From an uncultured Alphaproteobacteria bacterium (lineage in GTDB: Bacteria; Pseudomonadota; Alphaproteobacteria; HIMB59; GCA-002718135): DNA of 35,127 nucleotides. The stretch is from assembly GCA_902615845.1 (NCBI GenBank), contig CACMQS010000012.1:1-35127 (forward strand), in the 5' to 3' direction. Under the pieces are notes generated by a model. The model did not search any database and was not told the DNA's origin. It saw only the letters and a list, made by a program, of their open reading frames with translations. Each line of letters opens with the position of its first letter. Position 1 is the first letter of the stretch. A program made the position numbers and the translations under genes. Below are positions 9,419 to 17,798 of the stretch, in pieces.

Positions 9419-12172
9419 ATGGCAGACAATCTACAGGTATCAGCAAAAATCTCAGAAGAAAAAAGTGTAAATATTTTAACATTAAGTGTCGTTCGTCGTG
9501 ACGGAGCTATTACTCCTTTCAAATCTGATAAAATTTCAAACGCTATAAAAAAAGCTTTCTTGGCACAAACAAAAATTAGAAATGATAAAAATAAGGAAAA
9601 AGAACAACAAGATGGAATTCATAAAACTGTTGAAGCTTTAACGCATAAAGTTGTCTCGGCTCTAACAAGAAGGATTGCTGACGGTGATATGATTCACATT
9701 GAGGATATACAAGATCAAGTTGAGTTAGCACTTATGAGGGATGAGCATCATAAAGTTGCTAGAGCGTATGTTTTGTATAGAGAACAAAGAGCGGCTTCAA
9801 GATATCACACTAAAAAACTAAAAGAACAAGTTGGAGAAAAAGCTTCTTCAATGATGGTAACTAAAAGAGATGGAAGTAAAGAACCAATTTCACTTGATAA
9901 AATAACCAATAGAGTCTCTGTTCTATCTACTGGTCTAAATATTGATCCAATTGTCGTTGTTCAAAAAGCTGTTCCTGGTTTATATAGTGATATTAGTTCC
10001 GTTGAAATTGATACTTATCTTGCTGAAACTGCTGCCGCTTTAACAGTTGAACATCCTGATTATTCTTATCTTGCAGCAAGAATAAAAGTTAACTCACTTC
10101 ATAAAGAAACTCCAGGTTTCATAATAGCAACAAAAAATTTATACGATGATGGATTGTTAAGAGAAGAATATTATAAAAAAGTAATGGAGAATGCAGATTT
10201 AATAGAGTCAGTAATTGATTATGACAAAGATTATACTTTTGATTATTTTGCTCTTACAACACTTATAAGGGCATATTTATTAAAGTTCGATAATAAAACA
10301 ATTGAAAGACCTCAAGACCTTTGGATGAGAGTAACTTTAACAGTTACCGGTAATGAGTTTAATTTAGATAAAATAAAAGAAACTTATAAAAGTTTATCAA
10401 CTGGTATGTATACACATGCTACTCCAACATTGTTTAATAGTGGATTAAAAATGCAGCAATTATCTTCATGCTTTTTGATAGGTATGGAGGATGACTCCAT
10501 AGAAGGTATTTTTAATACTATAAAAGATTGTGCCCTAATATCTAAAACTGCTGGTGGTATTGGCATGCACGCTCACAATATTAGAGGTAGTGGAAGTAGA
10601 ATAAAATCTACAAACGGCAAATCTAATGGCCTTATTCCATTTTTGAAAATATTTAATGAGACTGCTAAATCAGTTGATCAAGGTGGTGGTAAAAGAAAAG
10701 GTTCTTTTGCAGTTTACTTAGAACCTTGGCACGCCGACATTGAGAAATTTCTAGAACTTAGAAAAAATACGGGTGCCGAAGAATTTAGAGCAAGAGATTT
10801 GTTTTACGCTTTATGGATACCAGATTTATTCATGAAGAGAGTAGAAAATGATGAAGAGTGGACACTTATGAGTGAACATGAATGTCCAGGCCTTTCAGAT
10901 GTTTATGGTGACGAGTTTGAAAAACTTTACACAAAGTATGAAAATGAAATGAAGCATTTAGAAAAAATTAAAGCAAGAGATTTAATGTCTAAAATCATAG
11001 AAGCACAAATAGAAACAGGGCAACCTTATATGCTTTATAAAGACTCTATTAATAATAAGTCTAATCAAAAGAATATTGGTGTCATTAAATCTTCAAACCT
11101 GTGTGCAGAGATAGTTGAATATTCAGATAAGAATGAAACATCTGTATGTAACTTAGCTTCTATAGCTCTGCCAAAATTTGTAAAAAAATCAGATAAAAAA
11201 TTAATATATGATTATGATGGTCTTTATGAAACTGCAAAATTAGCTACAAAAAACTTGGATGAAGTAATTGATATTAATTTCTATCCAACTGATAAAACGG
11301 AAAGGTCTAATAATAAACATAGACCTATAGGTTTAGGAATACAGGGGCTTGCAGATGTCTACTTTAAATTGGGAATAGCTTATGAATCTGAGGAAGCCAA
11401 AGAAATAAATAAATTAATTTTTGAAACAATTTACTTTGGAGCTTTAGAAGCTTCATGCGAGTTAGCAAAAGAAAAAGGAGCGTACGAAACATTTAAAAAC
11501 TCACCAATTTCAGAAGGTAAGTTTCAATTTGATCTGTGGAATGTTAATCCTTCTTCAAAATGGAATTGGGATTCACTGAGAGCTAAAATTAAAGAGCACG
11601 GCGTAAGAAACTCTTTAACCACAGCTTGTATGCCAACTGCGTCAACAGGTATTATATTAGGTAATACTGAAACATTCCAAATACAAACCTCTAATATATA
11701 TAAAAGACAAACACTCTCAGGTGAGTTTCTACTTGTAAATAGATATTTAGTGAATGAACTTTCTCAAAGAGGATTGTGGAATAAAGAAATGAGAGATAAA
11801 ATAATTTTAGAAAATGGATCAGTAGAAAACATAAATGAAATTCCAGCTGAACTAAAAGAAATTTATAAAACAGTTTGGGAAGTATCACAAAAAACTGTAA
11901 TTGATATGTCAGCAGATAGAGCACCATTTATTGATCAAACCCAATCAATGAATCTTTGGCTTTCAACACCTACATTTGGAAAAGTTAATTCAATGCATAT
12001 GTATGCTTGGAAAAAAGGTCTTAAAACAGGAATGTATTATCTCAGAAGTAGATCAGCAGTTGATGCTGTAAAAGTTACAGTTTCATCAGAAAAAGCAGCA
12101 AAAGATGCTTTTATAAATACTGCTATTAAGCAAAACAATGAACCAGAAGATTGCGAAACTTGCAGTGCATAA
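9419..12172 (+). CDS. nrdA: Class I ribonucleoside-diphosphate reductase alpha subunit
   Basis: NrdA is the catalytic subunit that reduces ribonucleotides to deoxyribonucleotides. The 917-aa protein begins with two ATP-cone domains: one at about 20-125 (VVRRDGAITPFKSDKI) and one at about 145-230 (MMVTKRDGSKEPISLDKIT). The barrel carries redox C351 (LSSCFLIGM), the catalytic N560-L-C562-A-E564, and C577 (VCNLASIALP). The radical-transfer tyrosine pair is in GMYYLRSRSAV, and the C-terminal shuttle cysteines are C912-x2-C915 (EDCETCSA). It heads nrdA-nrdB-grx with 14 nt to nrdB. Duplicate ATP-cones are known in some NrdA groups; usually only the outer one binds nucleotide well. A tiny frame ATG...TAA at 9404-9418 abuts the start codon. 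Confidence 0.98.
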   Translation: MADNLQVSAKISEEKSVNILTLSVVRRDGAITPFKSDKISNAIKKAFLAQTKIRNDKNKEKEQQDGIHKTVEALTHKVVSALTRRIADGDMIHIEDIQDQVELALMRDEHHKVARAYVLYREQRAASRYHTKKLKEQVGEKASSMMVTKRDGSKEPISLDKITNRVSVLSTGLNIDPIVVVQKAVPGLYSDISSVEIDTYLAETAAALTVEHPDYSYLAARIKVNSLHKETPGFIIATKNLYDDGLLREEYYKKVMENADLIESVIDYDKDYTFDYFALTTLIRAYLLKFDNKTIERPQDLWMRVTLTVTGNEFNLDKIKETYKSLSTGMYTHATPTLFNSGLKMQQLSSCFLIGMEDDSIEGIFNTIKDCALISKTAGGIGMHAHNIRGSGSRIKSTNGKSNGLIPFLKIFNETAKSVDQGGGKRKGSFAVYLEPWHADIEKFLELRKNTGAEEFRARDLFYALWIPDLFMKRVENDEEWTLMSEHECPGLSDVYGDEFEKLYTKYENEMKHLEKIKARDLMSKIIEAQIETGQPYMLYKDSINNKSNQKNIGVIKSSNLCAEIVEYSDKNETSVCNLASIALPKFVKKSDKKLIYDYDGLYETAKLATKNLDEVIDINFYPTDKTERSNNKHRPIGLGIQGLADVYFKLGIAYESEEAKEINKLIFETIYFGALEASCELAKEKGAYETFKNSPISEGKFQFDLWNVNPSSKWNWDSLRAKIKEHGVRNSLTTACMPTASTGIILGNTETFQIQTSNIYKRQTLSGEFLLVNRYLVNELSQRGLWNKEMRDKIILENGSVENINEIPAELKEIYKTVWEVSQKTVIDMSADRAPFIDQTQSMNLWLSTPTFGKVNSMHMYAWKKGLKTGMYYLRSRSAVDAVKVTVSSEKAAKDAFINTAIKQNNEPEDCETCSA

Positions 12173-12173
12173 A

Positions 12174-12180
12174 GAAGGAG
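12174..12180 (+). promoter_or_regulatory. Strong ribosome binding site of nrdB
   Basis: GAAGGAG lies 6 nt before the nrdB ATG at 12187. It is one of the clearest Shine-Dalgarno sites in the window, where most starts have weak or no such motif, and may ensure high NrdB synthesis relative to NrdA. Confidence 0.7.
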
Positions 12181-12186
12181 TAAAGA

Positions 12187-13176
12187 ATGATATCAAAAGG
12201 CGTTAAATCAATATTTCCAATAAAAAACCAAGAAATTTGGGATAGGTACAAACAACATATTCAAGCCTTTTGGACAACTGAAGAAGTATCATTGCAAGAT
12301 GATTTAAGAGATCTTGAAACTTTAAATGATGGTGAAAAGCATTTTATTAAGCATGTACTTGCATATTTTGCAAACTCTGAGGCAATGATTAATGAAAACT
12401 TAGCAAGTAGATTTTACAAAGAAATACTAATACCTGAAGCAAGATGTTTTATCTCAATGCAAATGTTGAACGAATCCATTCATGCAGAAATGTACGGTCT
12501 TCAAATTGAGGCTTATGTTAAAGATGCAAAAGAAAAAGATATGCTTTTTGATGCAATACAAAACGTACCATGTATTAACCATAAAGCACAATGGGTATCA
12601 AAATGGCTTAATGGTAGTCAAAATTTATTAACAAGACTCATAGGATTTGGATTAGTTGAAGGTTTGTTTTTTGCGGGATCGTTTTGTGCAATATATTATT
12701 TTAGAAAAAGAGGTTTACTACCTGGTTTAGCCTTATCCAATGATTGGATTGCAAGAGACGAAGGAATGCACTTTAGCTTCTCATCATTAATGTTTAGAAC
12801 TTTGAGAGATAAGTTTAATAATAAAACATTAACTGATGCAGATATTAGTGACTTATCTCTAATTCCTTCAGATGTTCCTCAATCACAATTTGAGGAAATT
12901 GTTAGAGAAGCAGTAGCTTTTGAAAAAGAATTCGTAAAAGATGCACTCCCAGTAGATTTGATTGGCATGAATGCTGATTTAATGTGTCAGTATATTGAAG
13001 CTGTTGCAGACAGGATTGCTGATCTATTTGAATTTGACAGAGTCTTTAAGACAGAGAATCCTTTTGATTTTATGAGAGCTTTAGACGTTCAAAATGTTAC
13101 AAACTTTTTCGAAAAAAGAGTGTCTGAGTATCAAAGACCTACAGATAGAGCTTTAAGTTTTGATGAAGCATTTTGA
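12187..13176 (+). CDS. nrdB: Class I ribonucleoside-diphosphate reductase beta subunit
   Basis: NrdB holds the dimetal centre and radical that start catalysis in NrdA. The 329-aa protein has the expected ligands E96 and H99 with the radical tyrosine Y103 (NESIHAEMYGL), E158 (GLVEGLFF), and E192/H195 (ARDEGMHF). The first ligand, normally Asp in motifs like SDGIVNEN, is Glu65 here (FANSEAMINEN). The C-terminal tail RALSFDEAF is the likely docking peptide for NrdA. It follows nrdA by 14 nt and its TGA overlaps the glutaredoxin ATG by 1 nt. The Asp-to-Glu change recalls the Chlamydia Mn/Fe enzyme, but there the tyrosine is also lost; here it is kept, so cofactor type is uncertain. Confidence 0.97.
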   Translation: MISKGVKSIFPIKNQEIWDRYKQHIQAFWTTEEVSLQDDLRDLETLNDGEKHFIKHVLAYFANSEAMINENLASRFYKEILIPEARCFISMQMLNESIHAEMYGLQIEAYVKDAKEKDMLFDAIQNVPCINHKAQWVSKWLNGSQNLLTRLIGFGLVEGLFFAGSFCAIYYFRKRGLLPGLALSNDWIARDEGMHFSFSSLMFRTLRDKFNNKTLTDADISDLSLIPSDVPQSQFEEIVREAVAFEKEFVKDALPVDLIGMNADLMCQYIEAVADRIADLFEFDRVFKTENPFDFMRALDVQNVTNFFEKRVSEYQRPTDRALSFDEAF

Positions 13177-13415
13177 TGGAAGCAGAAATATATTCTAAAA
13201 CTAATTGTGGTTACTGTGATAGAGCTAAACTGCGATTAGCTAAATATAATCCAAAGATTTATATGCTTGATACAGATTATACGAGAGAAGATTTTTTTGA
13301 AAAATTTCCAAACGCTAAAACTTTTCCTCAAATAATTTTAAATGGTGAAAAAATTGGAGGGTATCATGAACTTGAAAAATGGTTTGAAATAAATACCTTT
13401 GATGAAGAATTCTAA
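13176..13415 (+). CDS. Glutaredoxin, probable electron donor to NrdAB
   Basis: This 79-aa protein is a short glutaredoxin/NrdH-sized thiol carrier with the active site C-G-Y-C in YSKTNCGYCDRAK, the TFPQI cis-proline segment and the GGYHELEKW helix. These glutathione-site features favour glutaredoxin over NrdH. The best start is ATG at 13176, giving the nrdB overlap TGATG; a TTG one codon upstream is less likely. Placement as third gene of the nrdAB operon indicates it re-reduces the C-terminal cysteine pair of NrdA. Its TAA overlaps the stop of the small minus-strand gene by 4 nt (CTAA). Confidence 0.92.
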   Translation: MEAEIYSKTNCGYCDRAKLRLAKYNPKIYMLDTDYTREDFFEKFPNAKTFPQIILNGEKIGGYHELEKWFEINTFDEEF

Positions 13416-13540
13416 ATAACCTTTTTTTTTCCTTTTCTTGTGTAAGTTTTTTTATTTCTAACAATTCTTTGTTTATATTTAGGTAGTTTTAAATCTTGAG
13501 CAAATGGATTTCTTTTCTTAATTTTTTTTTTAATTTCCAT
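13412..13540 (-). CDS. Small basic protein, possible ArfA-like ribosome rescue factor
   Basis: This is a 42-residue, strongly basic protein (about half Lys and Arg) starting MEIKKKIKKRNPF and ending RKGKKKVI. The stretch PKYKQRIVRNKKTYTRKGKK lines up by eye with the conserved core of E. coli ArfA ([21 protein letters not shown]), the factor that recruits RF2 to ribosomes stalled on mRNAs without a stop codon. The ATG at 13538-13540 lies 10 nt after the polA stop on the same strand, and the stop overlaps that of the glutaredoxin gene (CTAA). ArfA is usually about 70 aa before truncation, active forms about 55, so this is short. A small ribosome-associated or nucleic-acid-binding protein is the alternative. 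Confidence 0.5.
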   Translation of the reverse strand: MEIKKKIKKRNPFAQDLKLPKYKQRIVRNKKTYTRKGKKKVI

Positions 13541-13550
13541 AAAATATATT

Positions 13551-16292
13551 CTAATGTGCCTGTCCCCAATGATCACCAGCACCAAAATCAACAGTGAGTG
13601 GAACTGCAAAATCTTTATATTGTAAATGTACAGACTCCATAATCGTTTTTACATTACTTACTAAGTTGTCATATTTTTTACTTTCAACTTCAAAAATTAG
13701 TTCATCATGTACTTGTAAAAGCATTTCAGCCTCAATATTTTTAAGTTTTATTTGCTTATGAATTTCAATCATTGCTAACTTTATAATGTCTGCTGCACTA
13801 CCCTGAATCGGTGCATTAATAGCTTGTCTTTCTGCAAAACCTCTAACAGCAAAATTCTTATCGTTAATTCCCTTAATATTAATTTTTCTTTTAAAAATTG
13901 TTTCAACATATTGATTTGTTTTTGCGAAATCAATTTGATGCTCCATATATTTTTTAATTTTTGGATATTTAATAAAATACTCATTTATGTAATCTTTTGC
14001 TTCTGTATTGGAAATATCAAGTTGTTTAGCTAAACCATATGGACTAATTCCATATAGAATGCCAAAATTAATTGCTTTTGCTTTTCTTCTATAATCGTTG
14101 TTTATTTGACTATCGTTTAGATTAAATATCTCTTTAGCAGTTGATGCATGAATATCTTCATTGTTTTTAAAAGCTTTAATAAAATTTTTATCACTAGAAA
14201 TTTCTGCGGCTAATCTAAGCTCTATTTGAGAATAATCAAAACTGACTAATTTTTTTCCTTTTCCACTAACAAAAGCTGTTCTTATTTTTTTTCCATTTTC
14301 TGTTCTAATTGGGATATTTTGAAGATTTGGATCTGTAGAACTTAATCGACCAGTTAAGGTATTAGCTAAACCAAATGATGTATGAACTCTACTGTTACCA
14401 TCTGTTAATCTAAATAAAGCATCTGTATAGGTTGATTTAAGTTTTGTTAATTCTCTCCAATCAAGAACAAGTTGTGCAATTTCAAATCCATCTAAGGCTA
14501 AATTATTTAAAGTTGAAGAATCAGTTGAATATGTTCCTGATTTTGTTTTTTTACCACCAGGTATTTTAAGATTGACAAATAATATCTCTCCTAATTGTTT
14601 AGGTGAGCCAATATTGAACTCTTCTTTTGAAAGTTTATAAATGTTCTTTTCAAGTTTTTTACTTTCATTTTCAAATTCATTACTTAGGCTTGTTAAAAAT
14701 TTTTTATTTACCTCTATGCCATTGGCTTCAATTGAAGATAAAACCTCTACAAGAGGCAAGTCGATGTTTTGATAAACAAAATTAGCCTTTTCTTTTATTA
14801 AACGAGGATAAAGATTTTGAAAAAGCCTGAATGTTAAAAGAGAATCTTCAGCAGCATAATTAATTGCGTTATCGATAGTTACTTTATCAAAAGTAATTTC
14901 ATTTTTTCCCGTACCAACAACTTCTTTATATTTAATTGTTGTATGATTTAAATGATTAAATGATAGATCATCTAAATTGTGCTTATAAATCCCGTTATCA
15001 ATTGAGTAGGAAATTAACATTGTGTCTGCAATTGAATTAAACGTTATTCCATACTTATTTAAAATTCTAATATCATATTTTATGTTTTGACCAATTTTTA
15101 AGATTGATTCATTTTTACAAATTTTATTAATATGATTAATTACATAATTTTCCTCTAACTGGTTATCAATTTTTTTTGACCCATCCGAACTAGTATGGTT
15201 TATAGGAATATAGTAAGAAATGTTTTCACTATAACATATTGATATACCAACTAATTTAGCTTTTTCTATATTGAGTGAGTTAGTTTCAGTGTCAATAGCG
15301 CATATACCTTTTTTTTCAATTTCACTTAAAATCTTTTCAAAATTTTTCTTTGAATTAATTAATTGGTACTTTGGCTCTATTTCTTTTTTTTGAATAATGT
15401 TATCATTATTACTTGATATAAAAAAATTGGATTTTATTCTTTCAGATATAGATCTAAAGCCTTGCTCTTTAAGAAACTCAAAGATATTATTAATTTCATT
15501 TTTTAATTCATTATAAGTTTTTATTTTGTTAATACCTTCAGTTATTTTTACATCATTTTTAAGTGTTACAAGTTCTAAACTTAATCTAATATCATTTTCT
15601 GATTCTTTTAAAATGTTTCTTCTTTTTTCTTGCTTAATTTTATCAAGATTTTTAATTAAACCATCGATGTCGTTAAATTCATTTATTAACTGAGACGCTG
15701 TTTTAGGACCTATACCAGGAGCACCTGGAATGTTATCTACTTTATCTCCTGTTAGAGCTTGAATAAAAATAACTTTATCTGGGTGCACTCCAAATTTTTC
15801 TTCCACATCTTTGGTTTCTATTTTTTTATTTTTCATTGGATCAAGCATTGTCACATTATCACTAACAAGCTGCATTAGATCTTTATCTGATGAAACAATG
15901 ATAGTTTCAATTTTATCTTTTTCAGCTAATCTTACATAAGTAGCAATTAAATCATCGGCCTCAAATCCCTCTATTTCTAATTGCGGTATATTAAAACTCT
16001 TTACACACTCTCTAATTAAAGGAAACTGTGGTATCAAGTCATCAGGGGCCTCTCCTCTATTAGCCTTATATTCTGGATATATTTCATTTCTAAAATTTTC
16101 CCGTGCAGCATCGAAAATAACTATCATTTTATCATTGCTATAATCTTCTATCAGCTTAACAAGCATATTTGTAAAACCAAAAACAGCATTAATTGGAGTT
16201 CCATCTGCACGATTCATAGGTGGTAGTCCATAATAAGCTCTAAATATATAAGCAGAGCCATCAACTAATACTAATCTACTCTTTTTATTCAT
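13551..16292 (-). CDS. polA: DNA polymerase I
   Basis: PolA removes RNA primers and fills gaps in repair and lagging-strand synthesis. At 913 aa it has all three domains. The 5' nuclease (about 1-290) shows VLVDGSAYIFRAYYG, VIFDAARENFR, GFEADDLIATY and the helix-3-turn LTGDKVDNIPGAPGIGPKTA. The 3'-5' proofreading domain (about 310-490) is intact, with AIDTETNSL and the Exo III motif NYAAEDSLL. The polymerase has motif A SFDYSQIELRLAAEIS, motif B RRKAKAINFGILYG and motif C LQVHDELIFEV (H862-D863-E864). It diverges from the ABC ATPase gene across 31 bp and is followed after 10 nt by the small ArfA-like gene. Confidence 0.98.
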   Translation of the reverse strand: MNKKSRLVLVDGSAYIFRAYYGLPPMNRADGTPINAVFGFTNMLVKLIEDYSNDKMIVIFDAARENFRNEIYPEYKANRGEAPDDLIPQFPLIRECVKSFNIPQLEIEGFEADDLIATYVRLAEKDKIETIIVSSDKDLMQLVSDNVTMLDPMKNKKIETKDVEEKFGVHPDKVIFIQALTGDKVDNIPGAPGIGPKTASQLINEFNDIDGLIKNLDKIKQEKRRNILKESENDIRLSLELVTLKNDVKITEGINKIKTYNELKNEINNIFEFLKEQGFRSISERIKSNFFISSNNDNIIQKKEIEPKYQLINSKKNFEKILSEIEKKGICAIDTETNSLNIEKAKLVGISICYSENISYYIPINHTSSDGSKKIDNQLEENYVINHINKICKNESILKIGQNIKYDIRILNKYGITFNSIADTMLISYSIDNGIYKHNLDDLSFNHLNHTTIKYKEVVGTGKNEITFDKVTIDNAINYAAEDSLLTFRLFQNLYPRLIKEKANFVYQNIDLPLVEVLSSIEANGIEVNKKFLTSLSNEFENESKKLEKNIYKLSKEEFNIGSPKQLGEILFVNLKIPGGKKTKSGTYSTDSSTLNNLALDGFEIAQLVLDWRELTKLKSTYTDALFRLTDGNSRVHTSFGLANTLTGRLSSTDPNLQNIPIRTENGKKIRTAFVSGKGKKLVSFDYSQIELRLAAEISSDKNFIKAFKNNEDIHASTAKEIFNLNDSQINNDYRRKAKAINFGILYGISPYGLAKQLDISNTEAKDYINEYFIKYPKIKKYMEHQIDFAKTNQYVETIFKRKINIKGINDKNFAVRGFAERQAINAPIQGSAADIIKLAMIEIHKQIKLKNIEAEMLLQVHDELIFEVESKKYDNLVSNVKTIMESVHLQYKDFAVPLTVDFGAGDHWGQAH

Positions 16293-16323
16293 TGTAAATT
16301 TAAATATATAAGATTTATATTAA

Positions 16324-17250
16324 ATGTCAGATTATAAATATTCAATTGAAGCAAAAAATGTAAATAAAACCTTCTTAAAAAAAAGTCAGGAAGTTGAGGC
16401 TCTTATTGATTTTAGTATCACAATAAAAAAGGGAACAATTCATGGTTTATTAGGACCAAATGGTGCAGGAAAATCAACTTTCATAAATATACTAGGCGGT
16501 TTAGTTAAAAAAAATTCAGGTGAAGTTAATGTTTGTGGGATAAATATAGATAAAGACATAAAATTAAGTAAATTTAAAATTGGTATAGTTCCACAAGAAC
16601 TTAATATAGATCCTTTCTTTTCGCCAGCAGAATTATTAGAACTTCAAGCAGGTTTGTATGGGGTTCCAAAAAAGAAAAGAAGGACTGACGAAATTTTAGA
16701 AAACTTAATATTAACTGATCAAAGAAATGCATATGCTAGAACTTTATCAGGAGGTATGAGAAGAAGATTATTAATTGGCAAAGCCCTAGTACATGATCCT
16801 GAAATTATTATTTTAGATGAGCCAACTGCTGGCGTAGATATTGATATTAGAACTTCAGTTTGGGATTATATAAAAAGAATAAGTAGACAGGGAAAGACTG
16901 TGTGTTTAACAACACATTATCTAGAAGAAGCTGAAAATCTTTGTGATAATATCACAATAATAAATCATGGTAGAAAAATTATTGAAGGTTCTAAAAATGA
17001 ATTACTAAGTATTATATCTACTAAAACGGTTTCATTTGTTCTAGGTAAGAATATATTTATTCCCAATCAGTTAAATGAGTTTAAACCCATTCTTACTAAT
17101 AATATTTTGAAATTAAGTTATGATAAAAATAAAACTAACATCAAAAAGATTATTGATATACTCACAGATAATCAAATAGATTTTAAAGAAATAAATACAT
17201 CAGAAGGAGATCTAGAAGATGTATTTATAAAGGTAATTAAAAATGATTAG
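16324..17250 (+). CDS. ABC transporter ATP-binding protein, no permease nearby
   Basis: The 308-aa ATPase powers a membrane exporter or importer. It has Walker A GPNGAGKS (44-51), Q-loop Q91 (VPQELNIDP), signature LSGGMRRRLL (141-150), Walker B IIILDEPTAG (161-170) and switch H198 (TTHYLEEAE). The class is DrrA/NatA/CcmA-like, with a C-terminal extension of about 80 residues typical of ABC-2 type exporters. No permease lies next to it: the plus-strand transcript ends at 17250 and runs into regA. Either the permease is elsewhere or it was left behind in a rearrangement. Substrate cannot be named. The start codon lies 31 bp from that of polA, so both promoters share that AT-rich gap. Confidence 0.9.
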   Translation: MSDYKYSIEAKNVNKTFLKKSQEVEALIDFSITIKKGTIHGLLGPNGAGKSTFINILGGLVKKNSGEVNVCGINIDKDIKLSKFKIGIVPQELNIDPFFSPAELLELQAGLYGVPKKKRRTDEILENLILTDQRNAYARTLSGGMRRRLLIGKALVHDPEIIILDEPTAGVDIDIRTSVWDYIKRISRQGKTVCLTTHYLEEAENLCDNITIINHGRKIIEGSKNELLSIISTKTVSFVLGKNIFIPNQLNEFKPILTNNILKLSYDKNKTNIKKIIDILTDNQIDFKEINTSEGDLEDVFIKVIKND

Positions 17251-17272
17251 AAAATTCAAGAATTAATTTTTT
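17251..17272. terminator. Weak AT-only inverted repeat between convergent genes
   Basis: AAAATT (17251-17256) and AATTTT (17265-17270) can pair around an 8-nt loop between the ABC ATPase and regA, and the T-run continues to 17272 on the plus strand. The stem contains no G-C pair, so a Rho-independent terminator would be weak; but this is the only convergent gap in the window with any room for one. Confidence 0.22.
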
Positions 17273-17798
17273 ATTCTCTAGGAGCGTGTTTGTTTAATAT
17301 TCTCTGCAATGTACGTCTATGCATTCTTAATCTTCTAGCAGTTTCAGAAACATTTCTATTACATTGTATAAAAACTCTTTGTATATGTTCCCATCTAATT
17401 CTGTCAGCCGTCATTGGGTTTTCAGGTGGAGGTGGAAGAACTTCTTTTGAGTTAGTTAAAGCATCATAAATTTGATCAATCTCTGCTGGCTTTGGTAAGT
17501 AATCTATGGCCCCAGATTTAATTGCAGCCACTGCGGTAGCAATATTACCATAACCAGTTAGAAGTAAAGATTTAGTTTTTGGACTAATTTTTTGTAATTC
17601 TTTTACCAATTCTAATCCAGAACCATCTTCCAATCTCATATCAACTACAGCATAGTCAAAGTTGCTTTCATTTACTTTAGTTAATGAGTCTTTAAAACCG
17701 GGTGAAGAGGTAACTTCAAAACCCTTTTTTTCCATTGATCTTGTTAATCTTTCTCTAAATGGAAGATCATCATCTACAATAAGTAGTCTCATACTCAT
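17271..17798 (-). CDS. regA: Redox response regulator RegA/ActR/PrrA
   Basis: RegA is the global regulator that answers redox state through RegB, controlling respiration, carbon and nitrogen genes in alphaproteobacteria. The 175-aa protein has a receiver domain with D9-D10-D11, phosphorylation site D53 (VVDMRLEDGSG), T81 (LLLTGYGNIATAV) and K103 (YLPKPA). The hallmark linker LPPPPENPMTADRIRWEHIQ (121-140) follows, then a Fis-type helix-turn-helix NVSETARRLRMHRRTLQRIL (149-168), nearly identical across RegA homologs. Its ATG overlaps the regB stop (ATGA, 17795-17798), so kinase and regulator are translationally coupled. It is the last gene of the dnaA-led minus-strand run. Confidence 0.96.
   Translation of the reverse strand: MSMRLLIVDDDLPFRERLTRSMEKKGFEVTSSPGFKDSLTKVNESNFDYAVVDMRLEDGSGLELVKELQKISPKTKSLLLTGYGNIATAVAAIKSGAIDYLPKPAEIDQIYDALTNSKEVLPPPPENPMTADRIRWEHIQRVFIQCNRNVSETARRLRMHRRTLQRILNKHAPRE

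Noticed and set aside
10384..10566. Antisense open frame inside nrdA
   Set aside because: It is opposite a strongly conserved NrdA segment, has no family features and no ribosome site; other antisense frames in folC, gyrB, fabB and ahcY were rejected likewise.
13173..13175. TTG start for glutaredoxin
   Set aside because: ATG one codon later at 13176 gives the common TGATG overlap and a normal N-terminus.
13412..13609. Longer 65-codon version of the ArfA-like gene
   Set aside because: The upstream start lies inside polA and adds a hydrophobic stretch unrelated to the basic protein; ATG at 13540, 10 nt after the polA stop, fits better.
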